DNA of 37,651 nt, taken from the NCBI GenBank assembly GCA_020431405.1, contig JAGQIK010000056.1, positions 1 to 37,651 on the forward strand, read 5' to 3'. The translations under genes and the position numbers were made by a program. Below, one piece after another: positions 23,310-36,062 of this stretch (positions are counted from its first letter, which is position 1; each line of letters starts with the position of its first letter). Below the pieces are notes generated by a model, which was given only the letters and a program-made list of their open reading frames with translations, had not been told where the DNA came from and did not search any database. The DNA comes from Myxococcales bacterium (GTDB taxonomy: Bacteria; Myxococcota_A; Polyangia; GCA-2747355).

Positions 23310-24740
23310 ATGAAGCACGCGCGGCGCCCCTACCTCGTTATCACGACACTTCTCGTCGCCTGTGGCTGCACGGCCAAGCTCGACGCGATCAAGCCGCAGG
23401 TGGCGCTGCCGCAGCGCTTTTCGGGCGGCGGCGCGGCCAAGCTGGGGGCGCGCTGGTGGCGAAGCTTCAACGATCCGGAGCTCACGCGGCTTGTCGAGCG
23501 CGCGCTGAGCAAGAGCTTCTCGCTGCGCGCGGCTTGGGCGCGCGTGGCGCAGGCGCGGGCGGTGGCCAAGCGCGAGGGCGCTGCGCTCTACCCGAGCCTC
23601 TCCGTGCAGGCCTCGGGCGGCGGCTTGATCTCGCGCGGACGCGTCATCGCCAGCACCTCGCTGGTCAACGTCTCGCCCTTCGACATCACCGGCCGCGAGG
23701 ACATCTCGCTCGGGCTGGCGGCCAGCTACGAGCTCGACCTGTGGGGCAAGCTGCGCAGCACGCGCGACGCGGCCAAGCTCGATCTGCGCGCCAGCGAGCA
23801 CGATCTGATGGCCGCGGCGATCTCGCTCTCGGCCGAGGTCGCCATCGCCTGGTATCGCCGCGTGGAGCAGGCGGCGCAGCTGGCGCTGCTCGAGACGCAG
23901 CTTCGCACCAACGAGCGCACCCTCGAGCTGGTCACCGTCAGCTGGCAGCGCGGCGCGGTGCGCGCCGAAGATGTCTTTCGCCAGCGCCAGCTCACCGAGG
24001 CCGTGCGCGCGCAGAAGGCGACGGTACAGGCGGCGCTCGCCGTGCAGTCGCACCGCCTCGCCGTGCTCGTCGGCGCCGTGCCCACCGCGGTCGTCGCACC
24101 CGCCGGCGCCAAGACGCTCGTCAAGCTGCCGCCGCTGCCGCGCACCGGCGTGCCGTCGAAGCTGATCACGCGCCGGCCGGACTTGGCGCGTCTTCACGCG
24201 CGCGTGCTCGCCGCTGATCGGCGCTTCGCCGCGGCCGTCGCCGATCGCTTGCCGTCGCTGTCGCTCTCGGCGGGCATCCTCACCAGCGGCCGCGCCGTCG
24301 ACCTGTTCGCCAGCTGGATCGGAAACCTCGCCGCCTCGATCTTCGCGCCGATCCTCGACGGCGGCCGGCGCAAGGCCGAGTCGGAGCGCTTCAAGGCGCA
24401 GCGGCTCGAGCTGCGCCAGCAGTACACGCAGCAGGTGCTCGAGGCGCTGCGCGAGGTGGAAGACGCGTTGATCCGCGAGGTCAAGCAGCGCCAGCTTTTG
24501 CGCAGCATCGCCACGCAGCTGAAGCTCGCCAAGCACGTCATCGAGCGCGTGCACGACAGCTACGTAAACGGCGTGGGTGACTACCTGCGCGTGCTCGACG
24601 CCTACGCGACGTACCAGCAGCTGCAGCGCAACGAGCTCACGGCGCGCCGCGAGCTGATCGAGATCCGCATCGGCCTTTGCCGCGCGCTGAGCGGCGGCTG
24701 GAAGCTCGAGGCGCCGCGCGCCGAGGGGAAACGGTCGTGA
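23310..24740 (+). CDS. RND efflux outer-membrane lipoprotein channel, TolC/NodT type
   Basis: Outer-membrane factor of a tripartite efflux pump, 476 residues from the ATG at 23310 (a GTG sits one codon earlier). The signal peptide ends LLVACGC, so Cys18 or Cys20 would be lipidated as in the OprM/NodT group. Family motifs are WWRSFNDPELTRLVERAL, the helical EREGAALYPSLSV-like segment, SYELDLWGKLRSTRDAA, TRRPDLARLHARVLAADRRF, and DGGRRKAESERFKAQRL in the second half, ending VGDYLRVLDAYATYQQLQRN. It is the first gene of the efflux operon. Its stop TGA overlaps the GTG of the adaptor gene (GTGA), indicating translational coupling. Confidence 0.92.
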   Translation: MKHARRPYLVITTLLVACGCTAKLDAIKPQVALPQRFSGGGAAKLGARWWRSFNDPELTRLVERALSKSFSLRAAWARVAQARAVAKREGAALYPSLSVQASGGGLISRGRVIASTSLVNVSPFDITGREDISLGLAASYELDLWGKLRSTRDAAKLDLRASEHDLMAAAISLSAEVAIAWYRRVEQAAQLALLETQLRTNERTLELVTVSWQRGAVRAEDVFRQRQLTEAVRAQKATVQAALAVQSHRLAVLVGAVPTAVVAPAGAKTLVKLPPLPRTGVPSKLITRRPDLARLHARVLAADRRFAAAVADRLPSLSLSAGILTSGRAVDLFASWIGNLAASIFAPILDGGRRKAESERFKAQRLELRQQYTQQVLEALREVEDALIREVKQRQLLRSIATQLKLAKHVIERVHDSYVNGVGDYLRVLDAYATYQQLQRNELTARRELIEIRIGLCRALSGGWKLEAPRAEGKRS

Positions 24741-26046
24741 GCACGCCTTTGCCCCCCAAAGAAGACGCGCCGTCGCCGCCGCCCGGCGACGAGGTGTCGC
24801 CGCCGCGCGCCAAAGAAGACGCGTCGCCCGAGATCGATCTCGAAGCGCCAGCGCGCACCGTGGGCGCCAAGCTGCGCGTGGCGCTCGGCGTGCTGCTGAT
24901 CGTCGGCGCGGCGGGCGGCATCGGCTACTGGCTGATGCAGACCGGCCCGCGCGCGCGCAAGAAGCGCCGGCGCGCCAAGGTCACGTGGCTGGTGCACACT
25001 CAGCCGGTCAAGGTCGCCGAGCACCACGCGCGCATCATCGCGCGCGGCACGGTGATGGCGGCGCGCACGGTCGACCTGCGCGCGCGCGTCGCCGGCAGCG
25101 TCGTTTGGCTCAGCAAGGAGATGCTGCCCGGCGGGCGCTTCAAGAAGGGTGACGTCATCGCGCGGCTCGACCCGCGCGACTACACACTCGCTATCGAGCA
25201 GCGCCGCGCCGCCGTGGTGCAGGCGCGCACCGCGCTGGCGCTCGAGCGGGGCCAGCAGGCCATCGCGCGCCGCGGCTACAAGCTGCTTGGCAAGGCCATC
25301 GCCGAGAAAGACCGCGGCCTGGTGCTGCGCAAGCCGCAGCTCGACAACGCGCGCGCCACGCTGCAGGCGGCCGAAGCGCTGCTCGCCCAGGCGCGGCTCG
25401 ACCTCTCGCGCACCGTGATCCGCGCGCCCTTCAACGCGGCGATCAAGACGCGCCAGGTCAGCGTCGGCACGCAGGTCACGGCGCTGACGAGCCTCGGCGA
25501 GCTGGTCGGCACCGACAGCTACTGGGTCGAGCTGACCGTGCCGGTGCACCAGCTGCGCTTCTTGTCGATCCCGGGCCGCGACGGCGAGACGGGCTCGCCG
25601 GCGCGCGTCTATCACAGCTCGGCCTGGGGCCGCGGCGCCTACCGCGACGCGCGCATCCTGCGCCTCGCCTCGGACCTCGAGGCCAAAGGCCGCATGGCGC
25701 GCCTGCTGCTCGCCATCGACGACCCGCTGCTCTTGGCCGCCAAGAAGCCGCTCGCCGGCGCGCCGCGGCGGCTGCTCATCGGCGCCTACGTGCGCGCCGA
25801 GATCCGCGGCGCATCGCTCGGCCGCGTGGCGATGATCCCGGCGCGCGCGCTGCGCGACGGCGACACGGTGTGGCTCGTCTCGCCGCAAAAGACGCTGCTG
25901 ATGCGGCGCGTGCGCGTGCTGCTGCGCGACCAAGACCACGTCTACGTGCACGCGGCCGATCTACGCGCCGGCGACACGCTGGTCGACAGCGACATCACGT
26001 CGCCGGTGGAAGGCATGCCGCTGCGCCTCGCTGCCGCCAAGAAGCC

Positions 26047-26050
<4 letters not shown>
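24737..26050 (+). CDS. RND efflux periplasmic adaptor (membrane fusion protein)
   Basis: Adaptor that links the inner-membrane pump to the outer-membrane channel, 437 residues from GTG 24737. An N-terminal Pro/Glu-rich cytoplasmic tail of about 40 residues (with PPKEDA and RAKEDA repeats) precedes one transmembrane helix at about 45-67 and a basic RARKKRRRAK stretch. Then come the first lipoyl half (RARVAGSVVWLSKEMLPGGRFKKGDVIARLD), an alpha-helical hairpin (about 150-215), the second lipoyl half (LSRTVIRAPFNAAIKTRQVSVGTQV), a beta-barrel and a membrane-proximal domain. The RAPF motif is highly characteristic. Because the anchor is a transmembrane helix, no lipid Cys is needed. The stop overlaps the next start (ATGA). 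Confidence 0.92.
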
Positions 26051-29141
<3,091 letters not shown>

Positions 29142-29142
<1 letters not shown>

Positions 29143-29888
29143 TGATGGTCAGAAGCCAAGCGCCCGCCTCGGATGGCGCGCTGCTGATCGTCGATGACGA
29201 TCGCGAGCTGTGCGCGATGCTCGTCGAGTACCTCGAGGCCGAAGGCGAGCGCGCGGTGTGCGAGCACGACGGCGCGCGCGGTCTGGTCGCGGCGCGCTCG
29301 GGGGCGCACCCGCTGGTGGTGCTCGACGTGATGCTGCCGGAAAGCTCCGGCTTCGAGGTGCTGGCGTCGCTGCGCGAGGGCGGCGAGCGCGTGCCGGTGA
29401 TCATGCTCACCGCGCGCGGCGACGACGGCGACAAGATCCGCGGGCTCGAGGCCGGCGCCGATGACTATCTGGCCAAGCCGTTCAACCCGCGCGAGCTGCT
29501 GGCGCGCATCCGCGCGGTGCTGCGCCGCAGCGGCGAGGGCGCGGGCGAGAGCGACGGCGAGGGCGCGGGCGACGGGCTCTCGATCGACGCCGAGCGCCGC
29601 GTCGCCTATCGCGACGGCCAGCGCCTGGCGCTCACCGGCGTCGAGCTCGAGATGCTGCGGCTGCTCAGCGCGCGAACAGGCGAGGTCGTCTCGCGCGACG
29701 CGCTCAGCGAGCAAGCGCTGGGCCGCGCCTTCGATCCGCGCGATCGCAGCGTGGACATCCACATCAGCAGCCTGCGCCGCAAGCTTCACGCGCCAGGCGA
29801 CGACGGCTCGCCGATCCGCACGGTGCGCGGTGAAGGCTACCTGCTGTTGCCGGTGCGCGCTGCTGCGCGGCGCGGCGGCAGGAGCTGA
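29142..29888 (+). CDS. OmpR-family response regulator, CpxR-like
   Basis: Transcription factor of 248 residues. The receiver domain has the acidic pair in LLIVDDD (about 16-20), the phosphorylation site Asp62 in VVLDVMLPESSG, Thr in IMLTARG and Lys112 in LAKPFNPREL. A short Gly/Glu linker with two EGAG(E/D) units follows. The winged-helix DNA-binding domain (about 145-240) contains LTGVELEMLRLL, VDIHISSLRRKL and RTVRGEGYLL. The first ATG overlaps the pump stop by one base; a second ATG follows directly. It is likely the regulator of this pump operon through the direct repeat at 23245-23260. The partner kinase gene starts 10 bp downstream. Confidence 0.93.
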
Positions 29889-29898
29889 GCCGAAGGCC

Positions 29899-31290
29899 AT
29901 GCGACGTCTGTTCGCGCAGATCTTTCTGTGGTTCGCCGGTGCGCTGACGCTGCTGCTCGTCGTCAGCTACGCGGTCAACAACGTCTGGCGCACGGCGAGC
30001 CCGATCAAGCTCGTCGACCGCGGCCCCTCGTCACTCTACGCCGCGCTGGCCGTCGAAGCCTACGAGCGCGGCGGCCGCGGCGAGCTCGACACGGCGCTGT
30101 CGCGCATCGAGAAGCTCACCGGCGCCAAGGCCTATCTCGTCGATCGCGGCGGCCGCGAGCTTTCCGGTCGCACGCTGCCGGCGCGCGTGGCCGAGGTGGC
30201 GCGCTCGGTGCTGCGCGAGGGCGCGGGCGAGCGGCGCTTCGTCGGTCAGAAGCGCTTCTTCGCGCGACCGACGCGCGGCAAGGGCGGCGCGCGCTACGTC
30301 TACGTCAATGTGGCGCCGCCTCAGCGCGGCCTGCTGCGCGTGGTGCTGCCCGAGCACGCCGAGAAGGTGCTCTTGGTGTTGGCGATCTTGCTCGGGGCGT
30401 TGGTCTGTTACCTGCTGGCGCGCCACCTGAGCGCGCCGATCAGCACGCTGCGGCGCGCGACGCAGCGGCTCGCCGAAGGCGATCTGAGCGCGCGTGTCGA
30501 CACCAGCGCGCGTCGTCGCGTGGCCGAGATCGCCGAGCTGGCACACGACTTCGATCGCATGGCCGAGCGCGTCGAGTCGCTGGTGGGCGCGCAGCGCGAG
30601 CTCTTGCAGAACGTCTCGCACGAGCTGCGCTCGCCGCTGGCGCGCCTGCGGGTGGCGCTCGAGCTGGCCCGCCAGCGCGGCGGCGCCGGCGACGAGGCCA
30701 AGGCCGCCGAGGCGCTCGACCGCATCGAGCGCGAGACCGAGCGGCTAGACCAGCTGATCGGCCTGCTGCTCACGCTGAGCCGACTCGAGTCGCGCACCGA
30801 GACGCTGGCGCGCGAGCGCGTCGACATCGGCGCCTTGCTGCGCGAGGTGGTGGCCGACGCGCGCTACGAGCTTCGCGGCACGCGCAGCATCGCCATCGAG
30901 GTCGAGCACGCCAAGGGCGCTGACGCCGAGGCGCTCGTCGTACGTGGCGCGCCGTCGCTTCTGCGTTCGGCGCTCGAAAACGTGGTGCGCAACGCGCTGC
31001 GCTACACCGACGACGGCACGGAGGTCAGCGTGCGCGTCGAGGACCGCGGCGCGCTGCACGTCTGCGTGCGCGACCATGGTCCGGGCGTGCCCGAAGACGA
31101 GCTCGAGTCGATCTTCGCGCCCTTCGTGCGCGTCAGCGCGGCGCGCGAGCGCGACAGCGGCGGCGCGGGGCTCGGCCTCGCGGTGACGCGTCGAGCCATC
31201 GAAGCGCACGGCGGCGAGGTCTCGGCGCGCAACGCGCGAGGCGGTGGTCTGGCCGTCGAGATCGTGCTGCCGCGGGGCGCGCTGACGTAG
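29899..31290 (+). CDS. Sensor histidine kinase, CpxA-like
   Basis: Inner-membrane sensor of 463 residues, partner of the preceding regulator. The first membrane helix is at about 8-27, the periplasmic sensor at about 28-155 and the second helix at about 157-174. A HAMP domain follows, containing HLSAPISTLRRATQRLAEGD. The dimerisation/phosphoacceptor motif NVSHELRSPLARLRVALELA has His241, very close to CpxA/EnvZ-type H-boxes. The ATPase domain shows the N-box ENVVRNALRYT (360-370), DHGPGVP (392-398) and GGAGLGLAVT (421-430). The start ATG lies 10 bp after the regulator stop. Envelope stress or pump substrates are likely signals by analogy with CpxA, but this is inference. Confidence 0.93.
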   Translation: MRRLFAQIFLWFAGALTLLLVVSYAVNNVWRTASPIKLVDRGPSSLYAALAVEAYERGGRGELDTALSRIEKLTGAKAYLVDRGGRELSGRTLPARVAEVARSVLREGAGERRFVGQKRFFARPTRGKGGARYVYVNVAPPQRGLLRVVLPEHAEKVLLVLAILLGALVCYLLARHLSAPISTLRRATQRLAEGDLSARVDTSARRRVAEIAELAHDFDRMAERVESLVGAQRELLQNVSHELRSPLARLRVALELARQRGGAGDEAKAAEALDRIERETERLDQLIGLLLTLSRLESRTETLARERVDIGALLREVVADARYELRGTRSIAIEVEHAKGADAEALVVRGAPSLLRSALENVVRNALRYTDDGTEVSVRVEDRGALHVCVRDHGPGVPEDELESIFAPFVRVSAARERDSGGAGLGLAVTRRAIEAHGGEVSARNARGGGLAVEIVLPRGALT

Positions 31291-31375
31291 CGCGTCCACC
31301 ACGTCGCGCGCGCGCGACGAAGCTGCGCCCGCGCAGCGACGAAAGACGAGCGTACGCTTTGCTGTAAGGCCGCGC

Positions 31376-31388
31376 GCCGACGTTCGTA
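31376..31388 (+). promoter_or_regulatory. 13-bp motif upstream of a lipoprotein gene, copy 1
   Basis: GCCGACGTTCGTA ends 26 bases before the ATG at 31415. The identical 13-mer at 36063-36075 ends 25 bases before the ATG at 36101. Equal distance to two lipoprotein starts suggests a shared promoter or leader element. Confidence 0.4.
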
Positions 31389-31414
31389 GGCACGGCGGGA
31401 AGAGGAGCCCGCCG

Positions 31415-32107
31415 ATGAACAAGCTATCCATGTCGCTCGTGCTGCTGTGTGTCTTGGTGCTCGCGAGCTGTCAGAGCGAAGGTGATCACGCTGCCTGCGA
31501 AGCGGGGTCGCGCTGCGACGACGCCAGGGCGTCGACGTCGACGCGCGATGGGGGCGCTTCGGCCGACGCGAGCTTGGCGAACGCGAGCGCGTCGTGCGAG
31601 CGCTACCTGTCGTGTCTTCTGGTGGTCACGCCGCAGGGCTACGCCGGCGCGCTGCAGCTTTATGGCGCGCAGTCGGCGTGCTGGCAGAGCGCGCAGACGA
31701 CGGCCAACTGCTCGAAGGCGTGCGACGCGGCGTTCGACCAGATCGCCAGCGGCTGCCGCTGCGAGGGCACGGTCTGCAGCGCGCCGCCGCCGCCGCCGCT
31801 TCACGACGCCTGCGTCAACGACTTCGCGGGTAAGCCGCCCAGCTCCTACTACCAGGAGCAGGTCGCGCTCGACTGTGCGATCAGCTGCAGCGGCAGCAGC
31901 GGCGCCGACTGCTGGCGCACGTGCTTCGAGGCCAAGAACCAGCTCTCCAAAGACTGCGGCACCTGCTTCATGCAGCACGCTAGCTGCGTGCTGAGCTCGT
32001 GTGCCGTGTGCAAGACGCAGCGCACATCGCCAGACTGCACGAGCTGCGTCGCCAACCGCTGCACGCAGGCGCTCGAAACGTGCAGCGGTCTTGTCTACGG
32101 CGCCTGA
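31415..32107 (+). CDS. Cys-rich lipoprotein (230 aa)
   Basis: Function unknown. The signal peptide ends VLAS-C with Cys19 lipidated. The mature part has 24 further Cys. A Ser/Thr/Ala/Asp-rich linker (residues 30-55) is followed by a Cys-rich domain with spaced pairs such as CSKACDAAFDQIASGCRCEG, CAISC, CWRTCFEAK, CGTCFMQHASC and CTSCVANRC. The even number of Cys and their regular C-x(2-3)-C spacing suggest a fully disulfide-bonded extracytoplasmic domain. AGAGGAG upstream supports the ATG at 31415. It follows the kinase gene by 124 bp and has its own likely promoter region. Confidence 0.75.
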   Translation: MNKLSMSLVLLCVLVLASCQSEGDHAACEAGSRCDDARASTSTRDGGASADASLANASASCERYLSCLLVVTPQGYAGALQLYGAQSACWQSAQTTANCSKACDAAFDQIASGCRCEGTVCSAPPPPPLHDACVNDFAGKPPSSYYQEQVALDCAISCSGSSGADCWRTCFEAKNQLSKDCGTCFMQHASCVLSSCAVCKTQRTSPDCTSCVANRCTQALETCSGLVYGA

Positions 32108-32180
32108 GCGGTGTGTCTCGCGTCACACGAAGGCGCCGAATATTTTTGGGGAAGCTAGCGGCGCGGATCCCGTAAGTGAC

Positions 32181-32195
32181 GGCGGAGAAGCCGCC
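32181..32195 (+). other. Hairpin covering the ribosome-binding site of the Sel1-repeat gene
   Basis: GGCGG (32181-32185) and CCGCC (32191-32195) form a 5-bp stem with loop AGAAG, directly before the ATG at 32196. The likely Shine-Dalgarno GGAGAAG (32184-32190) lies partly inside the stem, so translation could depend on melting it. Confidence 0.4.
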
Positions 32196-35100
32196 ATGAT
32201 CCAAGTGAGCTCGCCGCGCCCGCGTTTGCCGCGGTGCCAGCGAATCGTGCGCCTCGCGCCAGCCGTGCTGCTGTCGTTGCCGCTGCTGCTGCCGCTCGCC
32301 GGCTGCGCCACCACCTCCGCGACGACAGGCCCATCGGGTGCGACCTGCAAGGACGGGCCGAGCTGTCTCGCGCGCGTCAACACGCTGATCGCGCGCGGCG
32401 CGCGTCAAGAAGCCTACCTGCTCGCCGCGCGTACGGCCGCCACCGACCGCAAGGCGTCGACCTGGTTCGCGCTGCGCAAGCTCGCATACGAGCCCATGCG
32501 CGAGCGCGCCGCGCTGGTGCGGCGACTGCAGGCGGGCTGTCGCGAGGGCGGGACGAAGGCGCCGTGGACGTGTGCCGGGCTCGGCGTGCTCTTGCAGCAC
32601 CGCCGCGCCACCAGCGCCGCTGCGCTCAGCCCGCTCGAGCGCGCCTGCAAGCAGCGCAACGACTACGCCTGCACCTACCTGGCGAGCATGCGCGGGCGCG
32701 GCGCGGGTGTGCCCTTCGACCCCGCCGCCGCCAAGCGGCTGCTCGAGGGCGCCTGCGGGCGCGGCTACCTGCGCGCCTGCAGCAGCCTCGGCGTGCTCTA
32801 TCGTCACGGTGAGGGTGTGCCGCGCGACATCGCGCGGGCGCGCATGCTCTATCGGCGCGCCTGCGCCGGCGGTGATCTCAAAGGCTGCTTCGAGGACGCG
32901 ATGCTGTACGCCTTCGCGCTCGGCGTGAAGCGCGACTTCGGGCGCGCCTTGAGCACGTCGCAGCGGCTCTGCCAGCAAGGCTACGTGCGCGCCTGCAACT
33001 TCGCCGGCACGGCCTATGGGTTGGGCCGCGGTGTGACGCGCGACACGCGGCGCGCGGCCAAGCTCGAAGCGCGCGGCTGCCGCGGCGGCTTCATCGACGG
33101 CTGCGTGCGACTGGCGTCCTACTATCTCGACGGCCGCGGGGTCGCCGCGGACGCCAAGAAGGCTTTCGAGCTGGCCAGCACTGCTTGTCGCGCCAACGCC
33201 AACCGCGGCTGCATGATGCTGGCGCGCCTGCGCTTCGCCGGCCGCGGCTGCAAGCGCGACCTACCCAAGGCGGCCTCGCTGTTTCGCACCGCGTGTCGCG
33301 GCGCCGCTCAGAGCGCCTGCGCCGCCCTCGGCGAGATGACCTTGCACGGCTTCGGCGTGAAGCGTGCGCCCGCGCGCGGGATCGCCCTGCTGCAGTCGGC
33401 CTGCGACAAGCAGCACGCCAACGCCTGCGAGCAGCTGGCGTACGTCTACGGCCGCGGCCGCGGCGTCAAGGCCGATCCCGCCAAGGCGCTCGCCGTGCTG
33501 CGTCGCGCGTGCAGCAACAAGACCTACGAGGCTTGCGTGACGCTCGGTGCGCACCGCTTCCATGGCCGCTACGGTCCGCGTGACCGACCCCGAGCGGTGG
33601 CGCTCTATCGCACGGCGTGCGAGCACGGCGCCTACCTTGGCTGCTTCGCGCTCGCGGCCTTGTACTTCAGTGGCGTTGGCGTCGCGCGTGACGACGCCAA
33701 GGCGCAGGCGCTCACCGCGAAGGCCTGCGACGGCGACGTGGCGCAGGCCTGTTTTTCGCTCGGGCTGCGCTACGTCAACGGCCAAGGCGTGGCGCGCGAC
33801 GACCGCCGCGCGCTGTCGCTCTTCGGCCGCGCCTGCGGCGGCGGCACGGCGAGAGCCTGCAGCGCGCTGGCCATGATGTACGCCACGGCGCGCGGCACGG
33901 CGCGCGATCTGCGGCGCGCGGCGCCCCTCTTCGAGAAGGCCTGCCGCGGCGGCGACCACGCCGCCTGCACGCGATTGGGCATCATGCTCCAGGAAGATCA
34001 CAGAAAAGCAGGCGTGCCGCATGACCCGCGGCGGGCCGTCACGCTCTTCGAGAAGGGCTGCAAAGGCGGCGACAGCTGGGGCTGCCTGCGCCTCGCCGCG
34101 GCGCTCGCCGACGGTGCCGGCGTGACGCGCGACGACAAGCGCGCCGCCAAGCTCTTCGCCAAGGCCTGCGAGGCGAAGAACCACTGGGGCTGCAACGGGC
34201 TCGGGCGGCTGACGCTTCACGGCCGCGGCGTGCCGCGCGACTTGACGCGCGCCCACGCGCTGTTCGAGCGCGGCTGCAAGGCGGGCAATGGACAGAGCTG
34301 TCTGTGGCTCGGCCGCATGCTCGCCGACGGCCACGGCGTCAAAGCCGATGGCGCGCGGGCGCTCGAGATCTTTCGCAAGGCCTGCCGCGCAGGTCAGGTC
34401 GTTGGCTGCGACGCGGCGGCCACGATGCTGCGCAGCGGAAAGCAGGTGGCGCGCGACTACGCCGCGGCCGCCGCGATCTATCGCGCCGGCTGCAAGGCCA
34501 AGATGGCGGCGATGTGCTTCGGCCTCGGTCAGATGCACGAGCTCGGTCACGGCGTGAGCCGCGATCTGGCCGCCGCCTACGCGCTCTACCGCACCTCGTG
34601 TCAGCACGGGCACATGCCTGGCTGCTACGTGCTGGCGCTGGCCCACGGCGACGGGCGCCACGGCATCGCGCGCGATCCGGCGCGCGCCGTCGCGCTGTTT
34701 CGCCGCAGCTGCGAGGGCAAGCTGGCGCAGGGCTGCTACGCCCTGTCGCTGCTGTCCAAGGACAAGACCAAAGCGCACGCGCTGCAGCGTCGCGCGTGCG
34801 ACGGCGGCTACGCCGACGCCTGCCTGGTGCTCGGTCGCGCCGCCTTCCAAAGCAGCAAGCCGAGCAGCTACCAGCGCGCGGCCAAGCGCTTCGCGCGCGC
34901 TTGCGCGCTCGGCTCGGCGACCGCCTGCGCGCATCTCGGCCGGCTCTACGTCGCCGGCGGCGGCGTCAAGCGCGACTATCGCAAGGCGCGCGAGCTGCTC
35001 GAAAAAGGCTGCAAGCGCGACGCGAGCGGCTGCGTCGGGCTGGGCTATCTCTATCAGGAAGGCTACGGCGTCAAGCGCGACTACAGCAAGGCAGGCGCGC

Positions 35101-36017
35101 TCTATCAGCGCGCCTGCGACGCCAACCACATGCCCGGCTGCGTCTATCTCGGGGGTCTGTACGGCAACGGCTCGGGCGTGCGCAAGAACCTCGCGCGCGC
35201 GCTCGAGTACTATCGCAAGGCCTGCGACTGGGGTAACGGCTTCGGCTGCCGCGCGCTCGGCATCGCCTTCGGGCGCGGCGCCGGCGTCAAGCGCGACGTC
35301 GGCGAAGCGGCGCTGCGGCTGCGCAAGGGCTGCAAGCTCGGCGACGCGCAGAGCTGTCGCGAGCTCGGCGGCTTCGCGCTCAACGGCGTCGGCGTCGCGC
35401 GCGACCCTCGCCGCGCGGCGCGCTTGTTTCGACGCGCCTGCGCCGCGGGCGACGCCGATGGCTGCAACGATCTCGGCGCGCTCTACAGCGATGGCCGCGG
35501 CGTGGCGCGCGACGACCGCCGCGCGGCCGGGCATTACCTCAAGGCCTGCAACGGCGGAAACGCCGTCGGGTGCACCAACTTCGCCGTCTCGCTGGCCGAG
35601 GGGCGCGGCGTCAAACGCCAGCCGCGCCGCGCGCGCGTCCTGCTGCGCGCGACATGCGACAAGGGCGCCGCGGGCGCCTGCCACCGGCTCGGCATGATGT
35701 ACGTGCGTGGGCTCGGCGGTCCTCAGAAAGCGGTCGAGGGCAACAAGCTGCTGCTGCACGCCTGCCAGAACCGGCGCCTGCTCGGCTGCGTGAGCCTCGG
35801 CCTGAGCTACCTGCGCGGCCGCGGGGTGAGCAAAGATCCGCGCCGCGCGATGGCGCTCTTCGACAAAGCCTGTCGTGGCAGGCAGATGCACGGCTGCGTG
35901 AACGTCGCCTTGCTGCTGCGCGCGCGCCGCGACAAGCGCGCACACGCGCGGGCGGCCAAGCTGCTCGAGCGTGCCTGCGCGGGCGGCCTCAAATCGGCCT
36001 GCGGCGTGGCGCCCTGA
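32196..36017 (+). CDS. Giant Sel1/Hcp-like repeat lipoprotein (1273 aa)
   Basis: Solenoid lipoprotein with signal peptide ending PLAG-C (residues 28-37 region). After an N-terminal region of about 110 residues come 32 consecutive Sel1-type helical repeats of about 36 residues, consensus A-C-x7-C-x-x-L-G-x-x-Y-x-x-G-x-G-V-x-R-D-x-x-R-A-x-x-L-F-x-K. Of these, 31 have exactly C-x7-C and one (GCKRDASGC) has C-x6-C. This Cys pair is the signature of Helicobacter Hcp proteins, where each repeat is stapled by one disulfide. Here at least 64 Cys would form 32 staples, several times more than the usual Hcp size. One repeat (SCEGKLAQGCYALSLLSKDK) is short. Such scaffolds bind proteins or cell-wall ligands; the target is unknown. 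Confidence 0.88.
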   Translation: MIQVSSPRPRLPRCQRIVRLAPAVLLSLPLLLPLAGCATTSATTGPSGATCKDGPSCLARVNTLIARGARQEAYLLAARTAATDRKASTWFALRKLAYEPMRERAALVRRLQAGCREGGTKAPWTCAGLGVLLQHRRATSAAALSPLERACKQRNDYACTYLASMRGRGAGVPFDPAAAKRLLEGACGRGYLRACSSLGVLYRHGEGVPRDIARARMLYRRACAGGDLKGCFEDAMLYAFALGVKRDFGRALSTSQRLCQQGYVRACNFAGTAYGLGRGVTRDTRRAAKLEARGCRGGFIDGCVRLASYYLDGRGVAADAKKAFELASTACRANANRGCMMLARLRFAGRGCKRDLPKAASLFRTACRGAAQSACAALGEMTLHGFGVKRAPARGIALLQSACDKQHANACEQLAYVYGRGRGVKADPAKALAVLRRACSNKTYEACVTLGAHRFHGRYGPRDRPRAVALYRTACEHGAYLGCFALAALYFSGVGVARDDAKAQALTAKACDGDVAQACFSLGLRYVNGQGVARDDRRALSLFGRACGGGTARACSALAMMYATARGTARDLRRAAPLFEKACRGGDHAACTRLGIMLQEDHRKAGVPHDPRRAVTLFEKGCKGGDSWGCLRLAAALADGAGVTRDDKRAAKLFAKACEAKNHWGCNGLGRLTLHGRGVPRDLTRAHALFERGCKAGNGQSCLWLGRMLADGHGVKADGARALEIFRKACRAGQVVGCDAAATMLRSGKQVARDYAAAAAIYRAGCKAKMAAMCFGLGQMHELGHGVSRDLAAAYALYRTSCQHGHMPGCYVLALAHGDGRHGIARDPARAVALFRRSCEGKLAQGCYALSLLSKDKTKAHALQRRACDGGYADACLVLGRAAFQSSKPSSYQRAAKRFARACALGSATACAHLGRLYVAGGGVKRDYRKARELLEKGCKRDASGCVGLGYLYQEGYGVKRDYSKAGALYQRACDANHMPGCVYLGGLYGNGSGVRKNLARALEYYRKACDWGNGFGCRALGIAFGRGAGVKRDVGEAALRLRKGCKLGDAQSCRELGGFALNGVGVARDPRRAARLFRRACAAGDADGCNDLGALYSDGRGVARDDRRAAGHYLKACNGGNAVGCTNFAVSLAEGRGVKRQPRRARVLLRATCDKGAAGACHRLGMMYVRGLGGPQKAVEGNKLLLHACQNRRLLGCVSLGLSYLRGRGVSKDPRRAMALFDKACRGRQMHGCVNVALLLRARRDKRAHARAAKLLERACAGGLKSACGVAP

Positions 36018-36062
36018 GGCTTGGGCTATACTCGCCGGCGCTCGCGAGGCGGAAGCCCTCGA

